Source: Doris montereyensis (Eukaryota; Mollusca; Gastropoda; Nudibranchia; Dorididae). From it: DNA of 64,000 bases. Position 1 is the first letter of the stretch; each line of letters starts with the position of its first letter. The position numbers and the translations under genes were made by a program. The stretch is from positions 31,001-95,000 of the forward strand of contig JAXRKP010000084.1 of the NCBI GenBank assembly GCA_037039925.1, in the 5' to 3' direction. The notes beneath the pieces were generated by a model. That model saw only the letters and a program-made list of their open reading frames with translations, was not told the DNA's origin and made no database searches. Shown here one piece after another: positions 11,826-23,847 of the stretch.

Positions 11826-13803
11826 CCTTTGTTCTTTTTCTTCATCATCATCATCATCATCACAAGCTCGTTCTTTTTTTAAATATCCTTTTCTTCCTCT
11901 TTTTCCTTTTCTGATTCTCAATTTTTATTCTCTCCTTCTTTTTCTCCTTTTCTTCTTTAATTTCTTTTTCTACTTCTTCATTTCTCCCCACCCTTTATTT
12001 TTGTTCTTTGTTTCTTCCTCTTTTTCTTCATCTTCTTCTTCCCTTCATCTTCTACGTCTTCCCCTTAATTTTCTACGTCTTCCCCTTCATATTCTACGTC
12101 TTCCCCTTCATATTCTATGTCTTCCCCTTCATCTTCTACGCCTTCCCCTTCATATTCTATGTCTTCCCCTTCTTCTTCTACGCCTTCCCCTTCATATTCT
12201 ATGTCTTCCCTTCATCTTCTACGTCTTTCCCCTTCATCTTCTACGTCTTCCCCTTCTTCTTCTACGTCTTCCCCTTCATCTTCCGTCTTTTCATCTTCTA
12301 CGTTTTCCCCTTCATCTTCTACGTCTTCCCTTTCATCTTCTACGTCTTCCCCTTCATCTTCTACGTTTTCCCTTCATCTTCTACGTCTTCCCTTTCATCT
12401 TCTACGTCTTCCCCTTCATCTTCTACGTCTTCCCCTTCATCTTCTACGTTTTCCCTTTCATCTTCTACGTCTTCCCCTTCATCTTCTATGTCTTCCCCTT
12501 CATCTTCTACGTTTTCCCTTTCATCTTCTACGTTTTCCCTTCATCTTCTACGTCTTCCCCTTCATCTTCTACGTTTTCCCCTTCATCTTCTACGTTTTCC
12601 CCTTCATCTTCTACGTCTTCCCCTTCCTATCTTCTACGTCTTCCCTTTCATCTTCATCTTCTATCTTCTACGTTTCCCCTTCATCTTCTACGTTTTCCCT
12701 TTCATCTTCTACGTCTTCCCCTTCATCTTCTACGTGTTCCCCTTCATCTTCTACGTTTTCCCTTTCATCTTCTACGTTTTCCCCTTCCCTTTCCCTTTCA
12801 TCTTCTACGTCTTCCCCTTCATCTTCTATCTTCCCCTTCATCTTCTACGTCTTCCCTTCATCTTTTACGTCTTCCCCTTCATCTTCTACTTCTTCTACGT
12901 CTTTTCATCTTCTTCGTCTTCCCTTCATCTTCTTCTTCGTCTTCCCCTTCATCTTCTACGTCTTCCCCTTCATCGTTTTCTTCACGTCTTCCCCTTCATC
13001 TTCTACGTCTTCTCCTTCTTCTTCTACGTCTTCCCTTCTTCTTCTACGTCTTCCCTTCTTCATCTTCCTTCGTCTTCCCCTTCATCTTCTACGTTTTCCC
13101 CTTCATCTTCTACGTCTTCCCCTTCTTCTTCTTCTTCCTATGTCCCCTTCATCTTCTACGTCTTCCCCTTCATCTTCTACGTTTTCCCCTTCATCTTCTA
13201 CGTCTTCCCCTTCTTCTTCTACGTTTTCCCTTCTTCATCTTCCCGTCTTCTACGTCTCTTCATCTTCCCTTCATCTTCTACGTCTTCTCCCTTCATCTTC
13301 TATCTTTCTTCTTCTACGTTTTCCCCTTCTTCTTCTATGTCTTCTCCTTCTTCTTCTACGTCTTCCCCTTCTTCTTCTATGTCTTCCCCTTCTTCTTCTA
13401 TGTCTTCCGCTTCTTCTTCTACGTCTTCCACTTCTTCATCTACGTCTTCCACTTCTTCTTCTTCCCTTTCTTCTTCTACGTCTTCCCTTCTTCTTCTTCT
13501 TCCCCTTCTTCTTCTACGTCTTCCACTTCTTCTTCTACGTCTTCCACTTCTTCTTCTACGTCTTCCCTTTTCTTCTTCTTCCCTTTGTCTTCTATGTCTT
13601 CTTCTTCTTCTATGTCTTCCACTTCTTCTTTTACGTCTTCCCTTTCTTCTTCTATGTCTTCCCCTTCTTCTTCTACGTCTTCCCCTTCTTCTTCTACGTC
13701 TTCCCCTTCATCTTCTACGTCTTCCCCTTCTTCTTCTACGTCTTCCCCTTCTGCTTCGACGTCTTGTTTTTCTTTATTTCCCCAATCTTCTTCTTCTTCA
13801 TAA
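11826..13803 (+). repeat. Pyrimidine-rich minisatellite, 21-bp unit, about 2 kb
   Basis: The unit is 'cttcatcttctacgtcttcc' + c, with CTT triplet expansion at both ends. The plus strand is nearly all C/T apart from one ACG or ATG word per unit. All three forward frames are open for about 600 codons (VFPFIFY, SSSTSSP and LHLLRLP repeats), and the minus strand reads EEGEDV repeats. This is the signature of a 21-bp period, not a gene. Confidence 0.95.
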
Positions 13804-14310
13804 AAAAACTCCGACAAACTCAGCTGCTGAGTATCACTGTCAACGTATTTCGTTTTCAAATTTAATTTCATGCAAATTGTGATTTTAAAAATGTAATTCT
13901 AGTCTTCAGTAATACATGTACTGCTGTTCTACAGTTTTCCTGTACTGTGTTATAGTACATTGTAGATGCATATTACCATCAATATGTTTAAATATGGACT
14001 TTTGCGCGGTTGACATTATTGGCCTAATTGCTCTTTCATTTATTAAGTTGAAACTAATGGGATGGTGATCTGTTTGTCTACAGCTGTAACTGTGACACTC
14101 GCCGAATGGTAGGGTTAATATGACCCCGGTGTCCCTTCAGAGTCAACTAGCTTGCAGACCAGTTACAGTAATGAATAGCAAGACATTTTATGGGGCTCCT
14201 CAAGGAGATCTCTGTCTGCAGTTTTCTCATCTTGAGTAAAATCAAATAATATAATTTGCATACGAATGGACAACGTATATATATATATTTTTCTTTCTAT
14301 CTACTACTTT
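13804..14310. other. No gene recognised
   Basis: AT-rich linker between arrays with a short TA run (14276-14288). Confidence 0.5.
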
Positions 14311-15900
14311 GTAACAAAGAATCAAATTCACAAAATCACTAATGCACATCTACCTCTTAATACCCCTTGGAAACAAAGAATCAAACTGACAAACTCACTA
14401 ATACACATCTATCTCTTAATACCACTTGGAAACAAAGAATCAAAATCACAAACTCACTAATACACATCTATCTCTTAATACCACTTGGAAACAAAGAATC
14501 AAACTCACAAACTCACTAATGCATATCTATCTCTTAATACCACTTGGAAACAAAAATCAAACTGACAAACTCACTAATGCACATCTACACATCTATCTCT
14601 TAATACCACTTGGAAACAAAGAATCAAACTGACAAACTCACTAATACACATCTATCTCTTAATACCACTTGGAAACAAAGAATCAAAATCACAAACTCAC
14701 TAATGCACATCTATCTCTTAATACCACTTGGAAACAAAGAATCAAACTGACAAACTCACTAATACACATCTATCTCTTAATACCACTTGGAAACAAAGAA
14801 TCAAACTCACAAACTCACTAATACACATCTATCTCTTAATACCACTTGGAAACAAAGAATCAAACTCACAAACTCACTAATACACATCTATCTCTTAACA
14901 CCACTTGGAAACAAAGAATCAAACTGACAAACTCACTAATGCACGTCTATCTCTTAATACCACTTGGAAACAAAGAATCAAACTGACAAACTCACTAATG
15001 CACATCTATCTCTTAATACCACTTGGAAACAAAGAATCAAACTCACAAACTCACTAATACACATCTTTCTCTTAACACCACTTGGAAACAAAGAATCAAA
15101 CTCACAAACTCACTAATACACATCTATCTCTTAATACCACTTGGAAACAAAGAATCAAACTCACAAACTCACTAATACACATCTATCTCTTAACACCACT
15201 TGGAAACAAAGAATCAAACTCACAAACTCACTAATGCACATCTATCTCTTAATACCACTTGGAAACAAAGAATCAAACTCACAAACTCACTAATGCACAT
15301 CTATCTCTTAATACCACTTGGAAACAAAGAATCAAACTGACAAACTCACTAATGCACATCTACCTCTTAATACGACTTGGAAACAAAGAATCAAACTGAC
15401 AAACTCACTAATGCACATCTATCTCTTAATACCACTTGGAAACAAAGAATCAAACTCACAAACTCACTAATACACATCTATCTCTTAATACCCCTTGGAA
15501 ACAAAGAATCAAACTGACAAACTCACTAATGCACATCTATCTCTTAATACCACTTGGAAACAAAGAATCAAACTGACAAACTCACTAATACACATCTATC
15601 TCTTAATACGACTTGGAAACAAAGAATCAAACTGACAAACTCACTAATGCACATCTATCTCTTAATACCACTTGGAAACAAAGAATCAAACTGACAAACT
15701 CACTAATACACATCTATCTCTTAATACGACTTGGAAACAAAGAATCAAACTGACAAACTCACTAATTAACATCTATCTCTTAATACCACTTGAAACAAAG
15801 AATCAAACTGACAAACTCACTAATGCACATCTATCTCTTAGTACCACTTTGTAACAAAGAATCAAACTGACAAACTCACAAATGGATGTATTTCTTACTA
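14310..15900 (+). repeat. Tandem array, 59-bp unit, about 27 copies
   Basis: The unit is 'cacatctatctcttaatacc' + 'acttggaaacaaagaatcaa' + 'actgacaaactcactaatg'. Variable sites include ctgacaaa/ctcacaaa and atgcac/atacac. Spacing of 59 is very regular through 15850. Confidence 0.95.
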
Positions 15901-16020
15901 CCCATTAGAAACAAACGCATGAAAGGACATACTTATATGTTTTACAAACTATTAGAAACAAACGCATGAAAGGACATACTTATATGTTTTACAAACCATT
16001 GGAAACAAAGATTTAAACTC
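15895..16020 (+). repeat. Short tandem duplication, about 50-bp unit, 2-3 copies
   Basis: 'attagaaacaaacgcatgaa' + 'aggacatacttatatgtttt' occurs twice in a row, then a partial copy. It shares the (t)ggaaacaaa word with the 59-bp array and may be its decayed edge. Confidence 0.75.
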
Positions 16021-16179
16021 ATGAACATACAGTTCCGAGTCTACCTGTCTACCACTCACGAGACCATCGACACCACACACTAAGGATCATATTTAAGATT
16101 TTTACAGCAATCCTTGAACATACGCATGTCACTGTCAAACTTTGAGACTTTTTAAAAACATGTTTGTTCTCATTGGAAT

Positions 16180-16290
16180 CTACCCTACCCAATATAATGC
16201 AGTGATCTCAGGGTGAATTAAGAGGAAACGGCAAGATGAAAGAAAGACGTGAAAGAATGAAAGGAAAGAAGTAGAGCTTACCAGAACACC
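16180..16290 (-). repeat. Dispersed R1 repeat copy, GA-rich strand forward
   Basis: 'gtgatctcagggtgaattaa' + 'gaggaaacggcaagatgaaa' and 'ggaaagaagtagagcttacc' match the copy at 33050-33135 almost word for word. It abuts the 27-bp array. Confidence 0.75.
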
Positions 16291-16443
16291 AATGTTAACG
16301 AATGATATAGGTATTAGGTGTTGGTTGAATGATGTAGGTATTATGTGTTGGTTTAATGATATAGGCATTAAGTATTGGTTGAATGATATAGGTATTAAGT
16401 ATTGGTTGAATGATATAGGTATTAAGTGTTGGTTGAATGATAT
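16290..16443 (+). repeat. 27-bp minisatellite, left part
   Basis: 'gttggttgaatgatataggt' + 'attaagt' units, interrupted at 16443 by a LINE insertion; the array resumes at about 17484 in register. Confidence 0.9.
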
Positions 16444-17484
16444 TTTTAATTACCACATTTACGCTGACGACACTCAGCTCTATAAGTCTGCTGAAATATC
16501 CGGACTGCCATCTGTCATAACTTCCCTTAATGATTGCGCCACCCAGATTTCTTCGTGGATGACATCCAATAAATTGAAATTAAATGAGAACAAAACAGAA
16601 GTTATAGCAATAGGAAGCAAAGCCAAAGTAGAAGCCGCTAAATTAAGATATGTTAAAATCTGTGGCGAAGAAATTCCTGTTGTCAAAAAAGTAAGAAATT
16701 TAGGAGTTATCATGGATTGTACCATGTCCATGGAAGACCATATCTCACATTTGAGAAAAGTTTGCTATCTGGAATTAAAAATAATATGTCATATCAGGAA
16801 ATACATCACTCCTGAAGCAACAAACAAATTAATTTGCTCATTTGTTCTTTCAAGAATTGATTACTGCAATTCTCTGCAGGCTGGACTTCCACTGACACAA
16901 ATCAAGAAACTGCAGATAATATAAAACAATGCCGCCAGATTAGTTATGGAAGTTTCAAAAGAGAACACATTACGCCAATACTTAAACACCTACACTGGCT
17001 CCCAATAAAATCCCGCATTGACTACAAGATAGCTACAATCACGTACCAATGCCTGCACGAGGCTGACTTTCCAGTCTACTTAAAAGAGTTAGTTCCTAAA
17101 TACACACCGAACAGATCACTGCGCTCAGCGAGCAAGAAAATGATACAAACACCCAAAACTAAACTTAAGACTTTCGGAGATAGGGCCCTACAAACACAAG
17201 CAGCCAAAATTTGGAACATTTTACCATGGGACGTCCAGTCTGCAGAGTCTTTGAATATACTGAAATCTCGCTTGAAGACCCACTACTTCTCCAACATATT
17301 TAGATGAATTTTATTGAATTGCGTGCTTTTACTGAATTGATTGTGATACTATTTTTTATTGATGCATCTGTTTTATGTAAAATGTTTTAGCCATAGCATG
17401 CCATGCCTGTGTAATCATTTTGCTTGTAATGCGCCTTGAGCTCTTCTGAGGGAAGGCGCAATATAAATATTCTTCTTATCTTAT
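16443..17484 (+). mobile_element. 5'-truncated CR1/L2-like non-LTR retrotransposon inserted in the minisatellite
   Basis: The open part begins at the RT catalytic box (IYADDTQLY at about 16460) and continues SSWMTSNKLKLNENKTEVI, VKKVRNLGVIMD, LSRIDYCNSLQAGLP. After a stop or shift near 16922 it resumes as LHWLPIKSRIDYKIATITYQ, YTPNRSLRS, RALQTQAAKIWNILPWDVQS, ending NIFR-TGA. A 3' UTR follows with gcgccttgagctcttctgag and an ATAAATATTCTT tail. The ends meet the array at gaatgatat / ataggtatt, so it split one repeat unit. Only one or two defects: a fairly young copy. Confidence 0.85.
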
Positions 17485-19175
17485 AGGTATTAAGTGTTGA
17501 TTGAATGATATAGGTATTAGGCGTTGGTTGAATGATATAGGTATTAAGTGTTGATTGAATGATATAGGTATTAAGTGTTGATTGAATGATATAGGTATTA
17601 GGTGTTGGGTGAATGATATAGGTATTAAGTGTTGGTTGAATGATATACGTATTACGTGTTGGTTGAATGATACAGGTATAAGGTGTTGGTTGAATGATAT
17701 AGATCTTAGGTGTTGGTTGAATGATATAAGTAATAGGTGTTGGTTGAACGATATAGGTATTAAGTGTTGGGTGAATGATATAGGTATTAGGTGTTGGTTG
17801 AATGATATGGTATTAGGTGCTGATTGAATGATATGGTATTAGGTGTTGATTGAATGATATGGTATTAGGTGTTGGTTGAATGATGTAGGTATTATGTGTT
17901 AGTTGAATGATGTAGGGATTAGGTGTTGGTTGAATGATGTAGGTATAAGGCGTTGGTTGAATGGTAAAGGTATTAGGTGTTGGTTGAATGGTATAGGTAT
18001 TAGGTGTTGGTTGAATGATAAAGGCATTAGGTGTTGGTTGAATGGTATAGGTATTAGGTGTTGGTTGAATGGTATAGGTACTAATTGTCGGTTGAATGAT
18101 AAAGGCATTAGGTGTTGGTTGAATAATAAAGCTATTAGGTGTTGGTTGAATGATAAAGGTATTAAGTGTTGGTTGAATTATAAAGGTATTAGGTGAATGA
18201 TATAAGTATCAAAAGTTGGTTGAATGATGTTATGTAGTTATTAGGTTTTTGGTTGAATGCTGTAGGTATTAGGTGTTGGTTGAATGCTGTAGGTATTAGG
18301 TTTTTGGTTGAATGCTGTAGGTATTAGGTTTTTGGTTGACTGCTGTAGGTATTAGGTGTTGGTTGAATGCTGTAGGTATTAGGTGTTCGTTGAATGCTGT
18401 AGGTATTAGGTGTTCGTTGAATGATGTAGGGATTAGGTATTGAATGATTAGGAATAAAGCTAGGGATTAGGTGGATTAGGTGTTCGTTGAATGATGATTA
18501 ATTGTTGGTTGAATGATGTAGGGAAAGTTGTTGGTTGAATGATGTAGGGATTAGGTGTTGGTTGAAATGTAGGGATTAGGTGTTGGTTGAATGATGTAGG
18601 GATTAGGTGTTGGTTGAATGCTGTGAATGGTAAAGATTAGGTGTTGGTTGAATGATGTGAATGGGATTATTAGATGTGAATTTGGTTGAATGATGTAGTT
18701 GGTTGGATGTAGGGATTAGGTGTTGGTTGAATGCTGTAGGGATTAGGTGTTGGTTGAATGATGTTGGTTGAATGATGTAGGGATAAGGCGTTGGTTGAAT
18801 GATTAGGTGTTGGTTGAATGCTGTAGGAATTAGGTGTTGGTTGAATGACGTAGGGATTAGGTGTTGAGTAAATGCTATAGGGATTAGGTGTTGGTTGAAT
18901 GATGTAAGTATTAGTTGTTGGTTGAATGGTAAAGGTATTAAGTGTTGGTTTAATGATAAAAGTATTAGGTGTTGATAGAATAATAGAGTTATTAGGTGTT
19001 GGTTGAACGATATAGGTATTAGATGAATGATATAAGTATCAAGAGTTGGTTGAATGATATAGGTATTAAGTGTTGGTTGAATGATAAAGGAGTCGGTTGA
19101 AGGATAAAGGTGTTGATTGAAAGATATAGGTGTTTGATTGAAGGATATATGTGTTGATTGCAAGATAAAGGCGTT
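17484..19175 (+). repeat. 27-bp minisatellite, right part, about 60 units
   Basis: Same unit as 16290-16443. Subtypes shift along the array: gatataggtatt, gataaaggcatt, gctgtaggtatt(tttttgg), gatgtagggatt, with broken units at 18430-18720. Open frames (WLNDIGIRC repeats) are by-products. Confidence 0.93.
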
Positions 19176-19334
19176 CAAGTATTCTTTTAATTTTTAAACT
19201 CTCCTCTCAATATGACAACTTGAAAAAAGAAAATGAAGCTAAGAAATTGTCACATCGATTAAAACACTAACACTTCCTAAAATAAGAGAAAATATAAAAT
19301 ATTTTTATCAAATACGTTTATGAAAGTCTCTTTG

Positions 19335-19340
19335 TTTATT
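19335..19340 (-). other. Probable polyadenylation signal of METTL15 (AATAAA)
   Basis: The plus strand reads tttatt, i.e. AATAAA on the minus strand, about 45 bases after the METTL15 stop. The 19176-19386 interval is otherwise AT-rich, without repeats, and fits a short 3' UTR. Confidence 0.5.
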
Positions 19341-19386
19341 TAAAAACTAAACAATTAAAACTAGGTAGATAAACCACAGTGTTTTG

Positions 19387-19806
19387 TCACGATCTGTTTG
19401 TTTTCAATGCTGCTCTCAGTTTGGCAGATCTAGCACGAGGATTTTTACAAATTTCTTCCTCTGTAGCTTCAATAACCTTGCGTGACAAAGGTTGCCACAA
19501 TCCTGATAGATAAGTCTCTTTTATGTCATTTACTTCATAAGAAACATTAGCGTTACGCATATGATATCTGGCGGCCACGTTTGGCTTTTCATCCATGTCT
19601 ATATCATGAAAATGTCTTTTGATGATACGATCCTCCAAAGAATGGAAGGAAATGGCTACACATCGGCCACCTGGTTTGAGGAAATGATGGGCAACTTGAA
19701 GGCCGTTGTGGATTTCATTTAGTTCATCGTTCACAAAATGCGTAGAGCTTGAAATGATTTCGTGGCCACATGGGCATGGCGATGCAATTTGTCATTTCGA
19801 AAAGAA
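19387..19806 (-). CDS. METTL15: METTL15 exon 5: C-terminal catalytic motifs and stop
   Basis: It continues with [41 protein letters not shown] and ends [21 protein letters not shown]. One T is missing between LRI and VNDEL (plus-strand A run 19735-19738), so the written frame stops there; from 19734 to the stop it is intact. Acceptor CCACAG at 19807-19808. Confidence 0.9.
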
Positions 19807-22800
19807 CTGTGGAAAGGATGATATTGTCAGTATTCAATGACAAGACAAAATTGCAGAAACAATGACATCCTCTGAAAAAAAAAAATTAATTGATTCAGTT
19901 CACTAACATGATTGTATTTTAATTGACATATGAAGGCATACAAATTTATTTTTTAAAATTTAGAAACCTAAAGAAAACACAATATGATTAAAATAATTAT
20001 TAATTGAAATTAAGTTGTGATATCTTTCCTGTCTTTGTAAGCAATCCAATAACTTCATAAATTTACAATACAGAATGTACCAAATGACATCTTTATCAGA
20101 AGTGCAGGGGAATAAATACAAAAAAAGTGATAAAAATATGGAGGAACTATGGTAGTCTATGGCAGTTTATTTGAAACTTTTGACATATTACAAGCCTTTT
20201 GCTAATCAACCAGTGAAAAGCAATTTCAACATACATTGATTAAAGTTTACTGATTCAAGAAGTTATCTTGAAAAATAATGATGGCTAGCACAAACATCAC
20301 AAAGAATGCCTTTGCATCTTATGAAACAACTTTCTCAAACTTGCTCACCTCATGACCTAAAAAAAAAGGGAAACATTGAGAAAATGTCACAGAAACGTAG
20401 AGGAAAAAAAAAGACGAAACCATAAAATAAAGTGATCTCACCTGTTAAACACTGCTTTGATCACATCGGCCAACTGTGACGTTTGAGTAAATTTTCCAAA
20501 TGCATATCGAGCTTCAACAATGGCATGAGCTATTTCTTTGGCATGAGATTCTTCACCATATTTTTTAAGGATTTGCCCGAGATCTCCAGGATCCAAGCTA
20601 TTGACAACATCTGCCGCTGTTGGAGCTTCAGGAAATCTGAAAGCAAAAAAGCAGTGAATTCTAAATAAATAAAAAGCCTTTTTCGAGTCAATGTATAATG
20701 TCAAATTTCTTTTTTTTTAATACAAAAGTTTGGGTGATAAAAGTAGATAGAGACATATAAGAAATGAGCACATCAATAGAAAAATGAGCACATCAATAAG
20801 AAAAAAATAGGAAGGGGAAAAAAAAAAAAAAAAAGAAAAAATTTCAGCAGCAGAAGAATCTTTAAATCTCAACAACAGAGATTGAATAATAATCAAGGAA
20901 GATAATCTGAAACAATGCCATGACCCATTAAGGAATTCATACAGCGACCTTTGAACCGTTTTATCATTATATTTGACTAACATTTCATTGAGTATGTCTA
21001 TTTCAAATTACATTTTGAAAAACTCTTATGGTACACCACCTTCTTAAGTAATTAAAAAAACTCCCCAAAATAGTAACGCAGAAATAAATGCCAAAGTAAG
21101 TTTAGTAAGCAACACTCCCTCCTTAAAAGTAAAAATCGTAACTATCTTTATCCTTCTGTACCCCCTACCTTTCTCCATCCATACGCATATCAAGCGGGCC
21201 ATCTTTACTCAAACTAAATCCTCGATCTGCTGTGTCAAACTGCATGGAGGATGCACCAAGGTCCATAAAAAATGCATCAACAGAACCAGGAGCAATATTC
21301 AGCCTTAACAATTGTGAGGCTAGTTCTGAGAATTTGCTTAACATGGGTATTACCTGGCCTTTCCTACAAAGAAGAAAGTTAAAGAAACATGAATGTTGGT
21401 TGTAGCCTAAGGGATGATATTCTTAGGATTCACAAAGGTCTGATTTACAATGAAATATGAACAAATTTAAAGTGAAAGAAAATAACAACTTAAAGAGTGA
21501 AACTACTGGTCAAGAATTTCTATAAAGATGAATAAGAGAAGCATAAATATAAACATTGAATTCCCATACACGCATTACAATAATTCTTAATTCCTAATAC
21601 AATTAATATAGCGCCAATATTCATAAAAATTTGCTCAAAGCTGCTTATCAATGAAAGTGTGATATGGAACATTATGATTCAAGCAAGGTGGCAATGATAA
21701 TACAGTACATACCTAGATAATAAAAGATAATTAACGATACATCGAAAACACATATACACACTTAAGCTATAACAATCACACATTCAACTTGGAGTATCGA
21801 ATGCAGAGCGAAAAAGTTCTGTTTTCAACAATCATTTAAAGGAATGGGGTAATTTGGAATTTCGTGTATGAGATGACAGAGAGTTCCAGACAGTAGGGCC
21901 AAAAAATGTAACTGCACGATCAAAGAATTTAGACTTTGACATTTTACGATCAAGTGATAAAACATGACAGGATCTAAGCAGCCGACTTTGACAATGAACA
22001 TAATGAGTGACTTCAGATACTCCGGCATCATCATGGTAAACGCATTTCAAAACAAGACAGGCCAATTTAAACTCAATTCTCTTCTCCGCCGGTAACCAAT
22101 GAAGTGACTGCAGGACAAGTTTGATGTGATCTCGTCATTTTGTTTTCATCACAATTCTTGCGACCTTGTTTTGTAATAATTGAAGTTTATGCAGTGGTCT
22201 CCCTGGCAGACCATAGAGAAGAGAATTGCAGTAATCCAGATGACTAGCCACTAGTGAATTTATCAAAATTTTGTTGATCAAAATCAATACAACTGCATTA
22301 CATTTTAAAAGATCATAGCCAAATTAAGTTTTCCTGAATCATGTGTAAACATGCAAGTTTTATGCTTAAAACAAAAATGCAACACAATATTAGAACTAAG
22401 ATACTGTTCAAACATTTAAAAACTGCATTGCTTTTCAAAATAACAAAATAATATGATAATCCAGACATATAAGAGAAACTGCAAGATAAAGCTTTTAATT
22501 GTTTCAGAATCAAGTAAAAGTTTGTAAAAAACAACCTAATTGCGTTCCTACACAATTCATTAGTGTCATTGTTACCTAAATTGAGATGAAAGGCTCACAG
22601 CTCTCTGAAATGCTGTGGGATCTCTATCTGCTGCAATATAGGTCAAGTTTGGGGCAGATTTTATAATGTGTCCAGCATGACCTCCACCACCAAAGGTTGT
22701 GTCAACAATGATCTGCAAATTATTAAAATTTGGTGAAAATTAAGCAAGAAGACAAAAGTGAAATGGTTGCATTATTGTGCATTATTGTAAAAAAGTTAAG

Positions 22801-23847
22801 ATAAAAGACAAACAATATTCTAGATTTATGAATGAAACTTTATTTACTTGGTTTTTTCAATGTAGACAATAGAATTTGATAGCTTTTTGTTTGAAATTTG
22901 TAATAGCTGTATAGCTTTTGATGAAAATCTCACAACATTAAATCTCATTTATTCTGATTTTCATTATACAACACAATAAATTGTATAGATCAGATACTTT
23001 TAAGAATGACAAAATCAAAATGTCTCTAAATGGTCAAATACATAATGGTCAAAAACATTCACATGAATTTACACATAAATAAGATATATATACATGTATT
23101 CACAATTCAAGAGCGCAAATGAAAAGATATCATTTAGTCAGTAGATTTAGAAAAAAACAAAATGTTTCCGTAAAAAACCTGTATTTCCATAAGACAAGAA
23201 ATGTAAGTGTAGAATAATTTCAAAATAACTAGCGACTATATATTTAAAACATTGCTCTTCCAAAACTGAAAGCAGCTATAAGTTATGGACAAGAGAGCCA
23301 TGTTTTGTGGTTTAAATAAAAGCAGGGAAAATGAAAGTGAGAATTTTCATAAGATGGCAGTACATGGAGAACTTCTTATTTAGCCTACAGCAACCATTTG
23401 ATCATATTTACCTGATTTTCTTTAGAGCAACAGCCTTAAACTTTCTTTGACTAGAACAGGAATGTGACCATGATATAAAACTTCACCTTCATCCTGTTCA
23501 TCACAGTATCCGATTGCGCTTTGATTGTTTAGTTGCTCTATTATCTGCTCTTGCTTACAGTCTCGATTTACATTTTGATTCCGCTGTGTTATGTGTGATT
23601 CTGAATCAGGGGCTCGTGAAACAGTAGACATATGAAAGCAAAAAACGTTATAACTGTTTGCCACATGGGATTGACTAAGCTTTTGTAACACAAGTTGACA
23701 GTGGTTCCAATGGTTGCCATGTTTAGGAAAGTGAAGAAATGATGAAAATCGTCTCTTCACAATTTTTGAGGCTGAAAGTTGCTTATTTGTGGATTTCAGG
23801 AAGCATTTCATTGACAGGCAGGCCATGTTTGTGTATTTTGTTCTCAC
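19387..23847 (-). CDS. METTL15: METTL15-like mitochondrial 12S rRNA N4-cytidine methyltransferase (RsmH/MraW family), 5 exons
   Basis: Exons on the minus strand are 23412-23847, 22576-22712, 21169-21363, 20442-20637 and 19387-19806, all with GT-AG borders and matching phases (0,2,2,2). The joined product is about 450-460 residues, against about 407 for the human protein. Family knowledge: the enzyme uses S-adenosylmethionine to methylate N4 of a cytidine in mitochondrial small-subunit rRNA. Visible hallmarks in order are HIPVLV, the SAM loop [57 protein letters not shown] and the terminal [12 protein letters not shown]. The N-terminus is basic and Ser-rich, as expected for mitochondrial import; initiation could be at 23847 or at the downstream Met (MACLSMKC) at 23826. 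Two apparent one-base indels interrupt the frame (exon 1 near 23425-23432, exon 5 at 19735-19738) while the flanking protein stays conserved, so assembly error is more likely than a pseudogene. Identification is very secure; the exact start is not. Confidence 0.93.
20442..20637 (-). CDS. METTL15: METTL15 exon 4: helical insert domain
   Basis: It encodes [14 protein letters not shown], then [17 protein letters not shown] and a mostly helical stretch, matching the helical domain that RsmH proteins insert into the Rossmann fold. Acceptor TTTCAG, donor ACAG|GTGAGA; phase 2 on both sides. Confidence 0.9.
21169..21363 (-). CDS. METTL15: METTL15 exon 3: catalytic core
   Basis: It carries [32 protein letters not shown], the most diagnostic stretch of RsmH/METTL15 proteins. 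Acceptor TTTGTAG, donor AG|GTAGGG. The 195-nt exon is open throughout with no indel. Confidence 0.93.
21598..22265 (-). mobile_element. Truncated non-LTR retrotransposon remnant in METTL15 intron 2
   Basis: On the minus strand the decayed frame reads [46 protein letters not shown] and FGPTVWNSL. These are the C-terminal signatures that follow the RT domain in CR1/L2/Jockey-type LINEs. RT catalytic motifs are absent, so it is 5'-truncated. 21598-21680 looks like its 3' tail (a word like gcgcc-aatattc and a linker). Stops and shifts show it is dead. Confidence 0.7.
22576..22712 (-). CDS. METTL15: METTL15 exon 2: SAM-binding motif I
   Basis: It reads [16 protein letters not shown], the glycine-rich SAM-binding loop, then a hydrophobic strand ending in AADRDPTAF, where the acidic residue is expected to bind the SAM ribose. 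Acceptor TTGCAG, donor AG|GTAACA, phase 0 in and phase 2 out. Confidence 0.92.
23412..23847 (-). CDS. METTL15: METTL15 exon 1: mitochondrial targeting region and start of the methyltransferase fold
   Basis: It encodes a Lys/Arg/Ser-rich leader with few acidic residues, a poorly conserved spacer, then [14 protein letters not shown], the family's opening motif. The donor is CAG|GTAAAT. As written, the frame reaches TAA just before the donor. Removing one base near 23425-23432 gives a frame ending SKENQ that joins phase 0 to exon 2, which fits the family spacing between HIPV and the SAM loop. Confidence 0.85.

Noticed and set aside
11806..13882. Three 580-665-residue forward frames and a minus-strand acidic EEGEDV repeat frame
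   Set aside because: By-product of the 21-bp pyrimidine-rich array. The acidic repeat looks protein-like, but it follows directly from the unit and begins and ends with the array.
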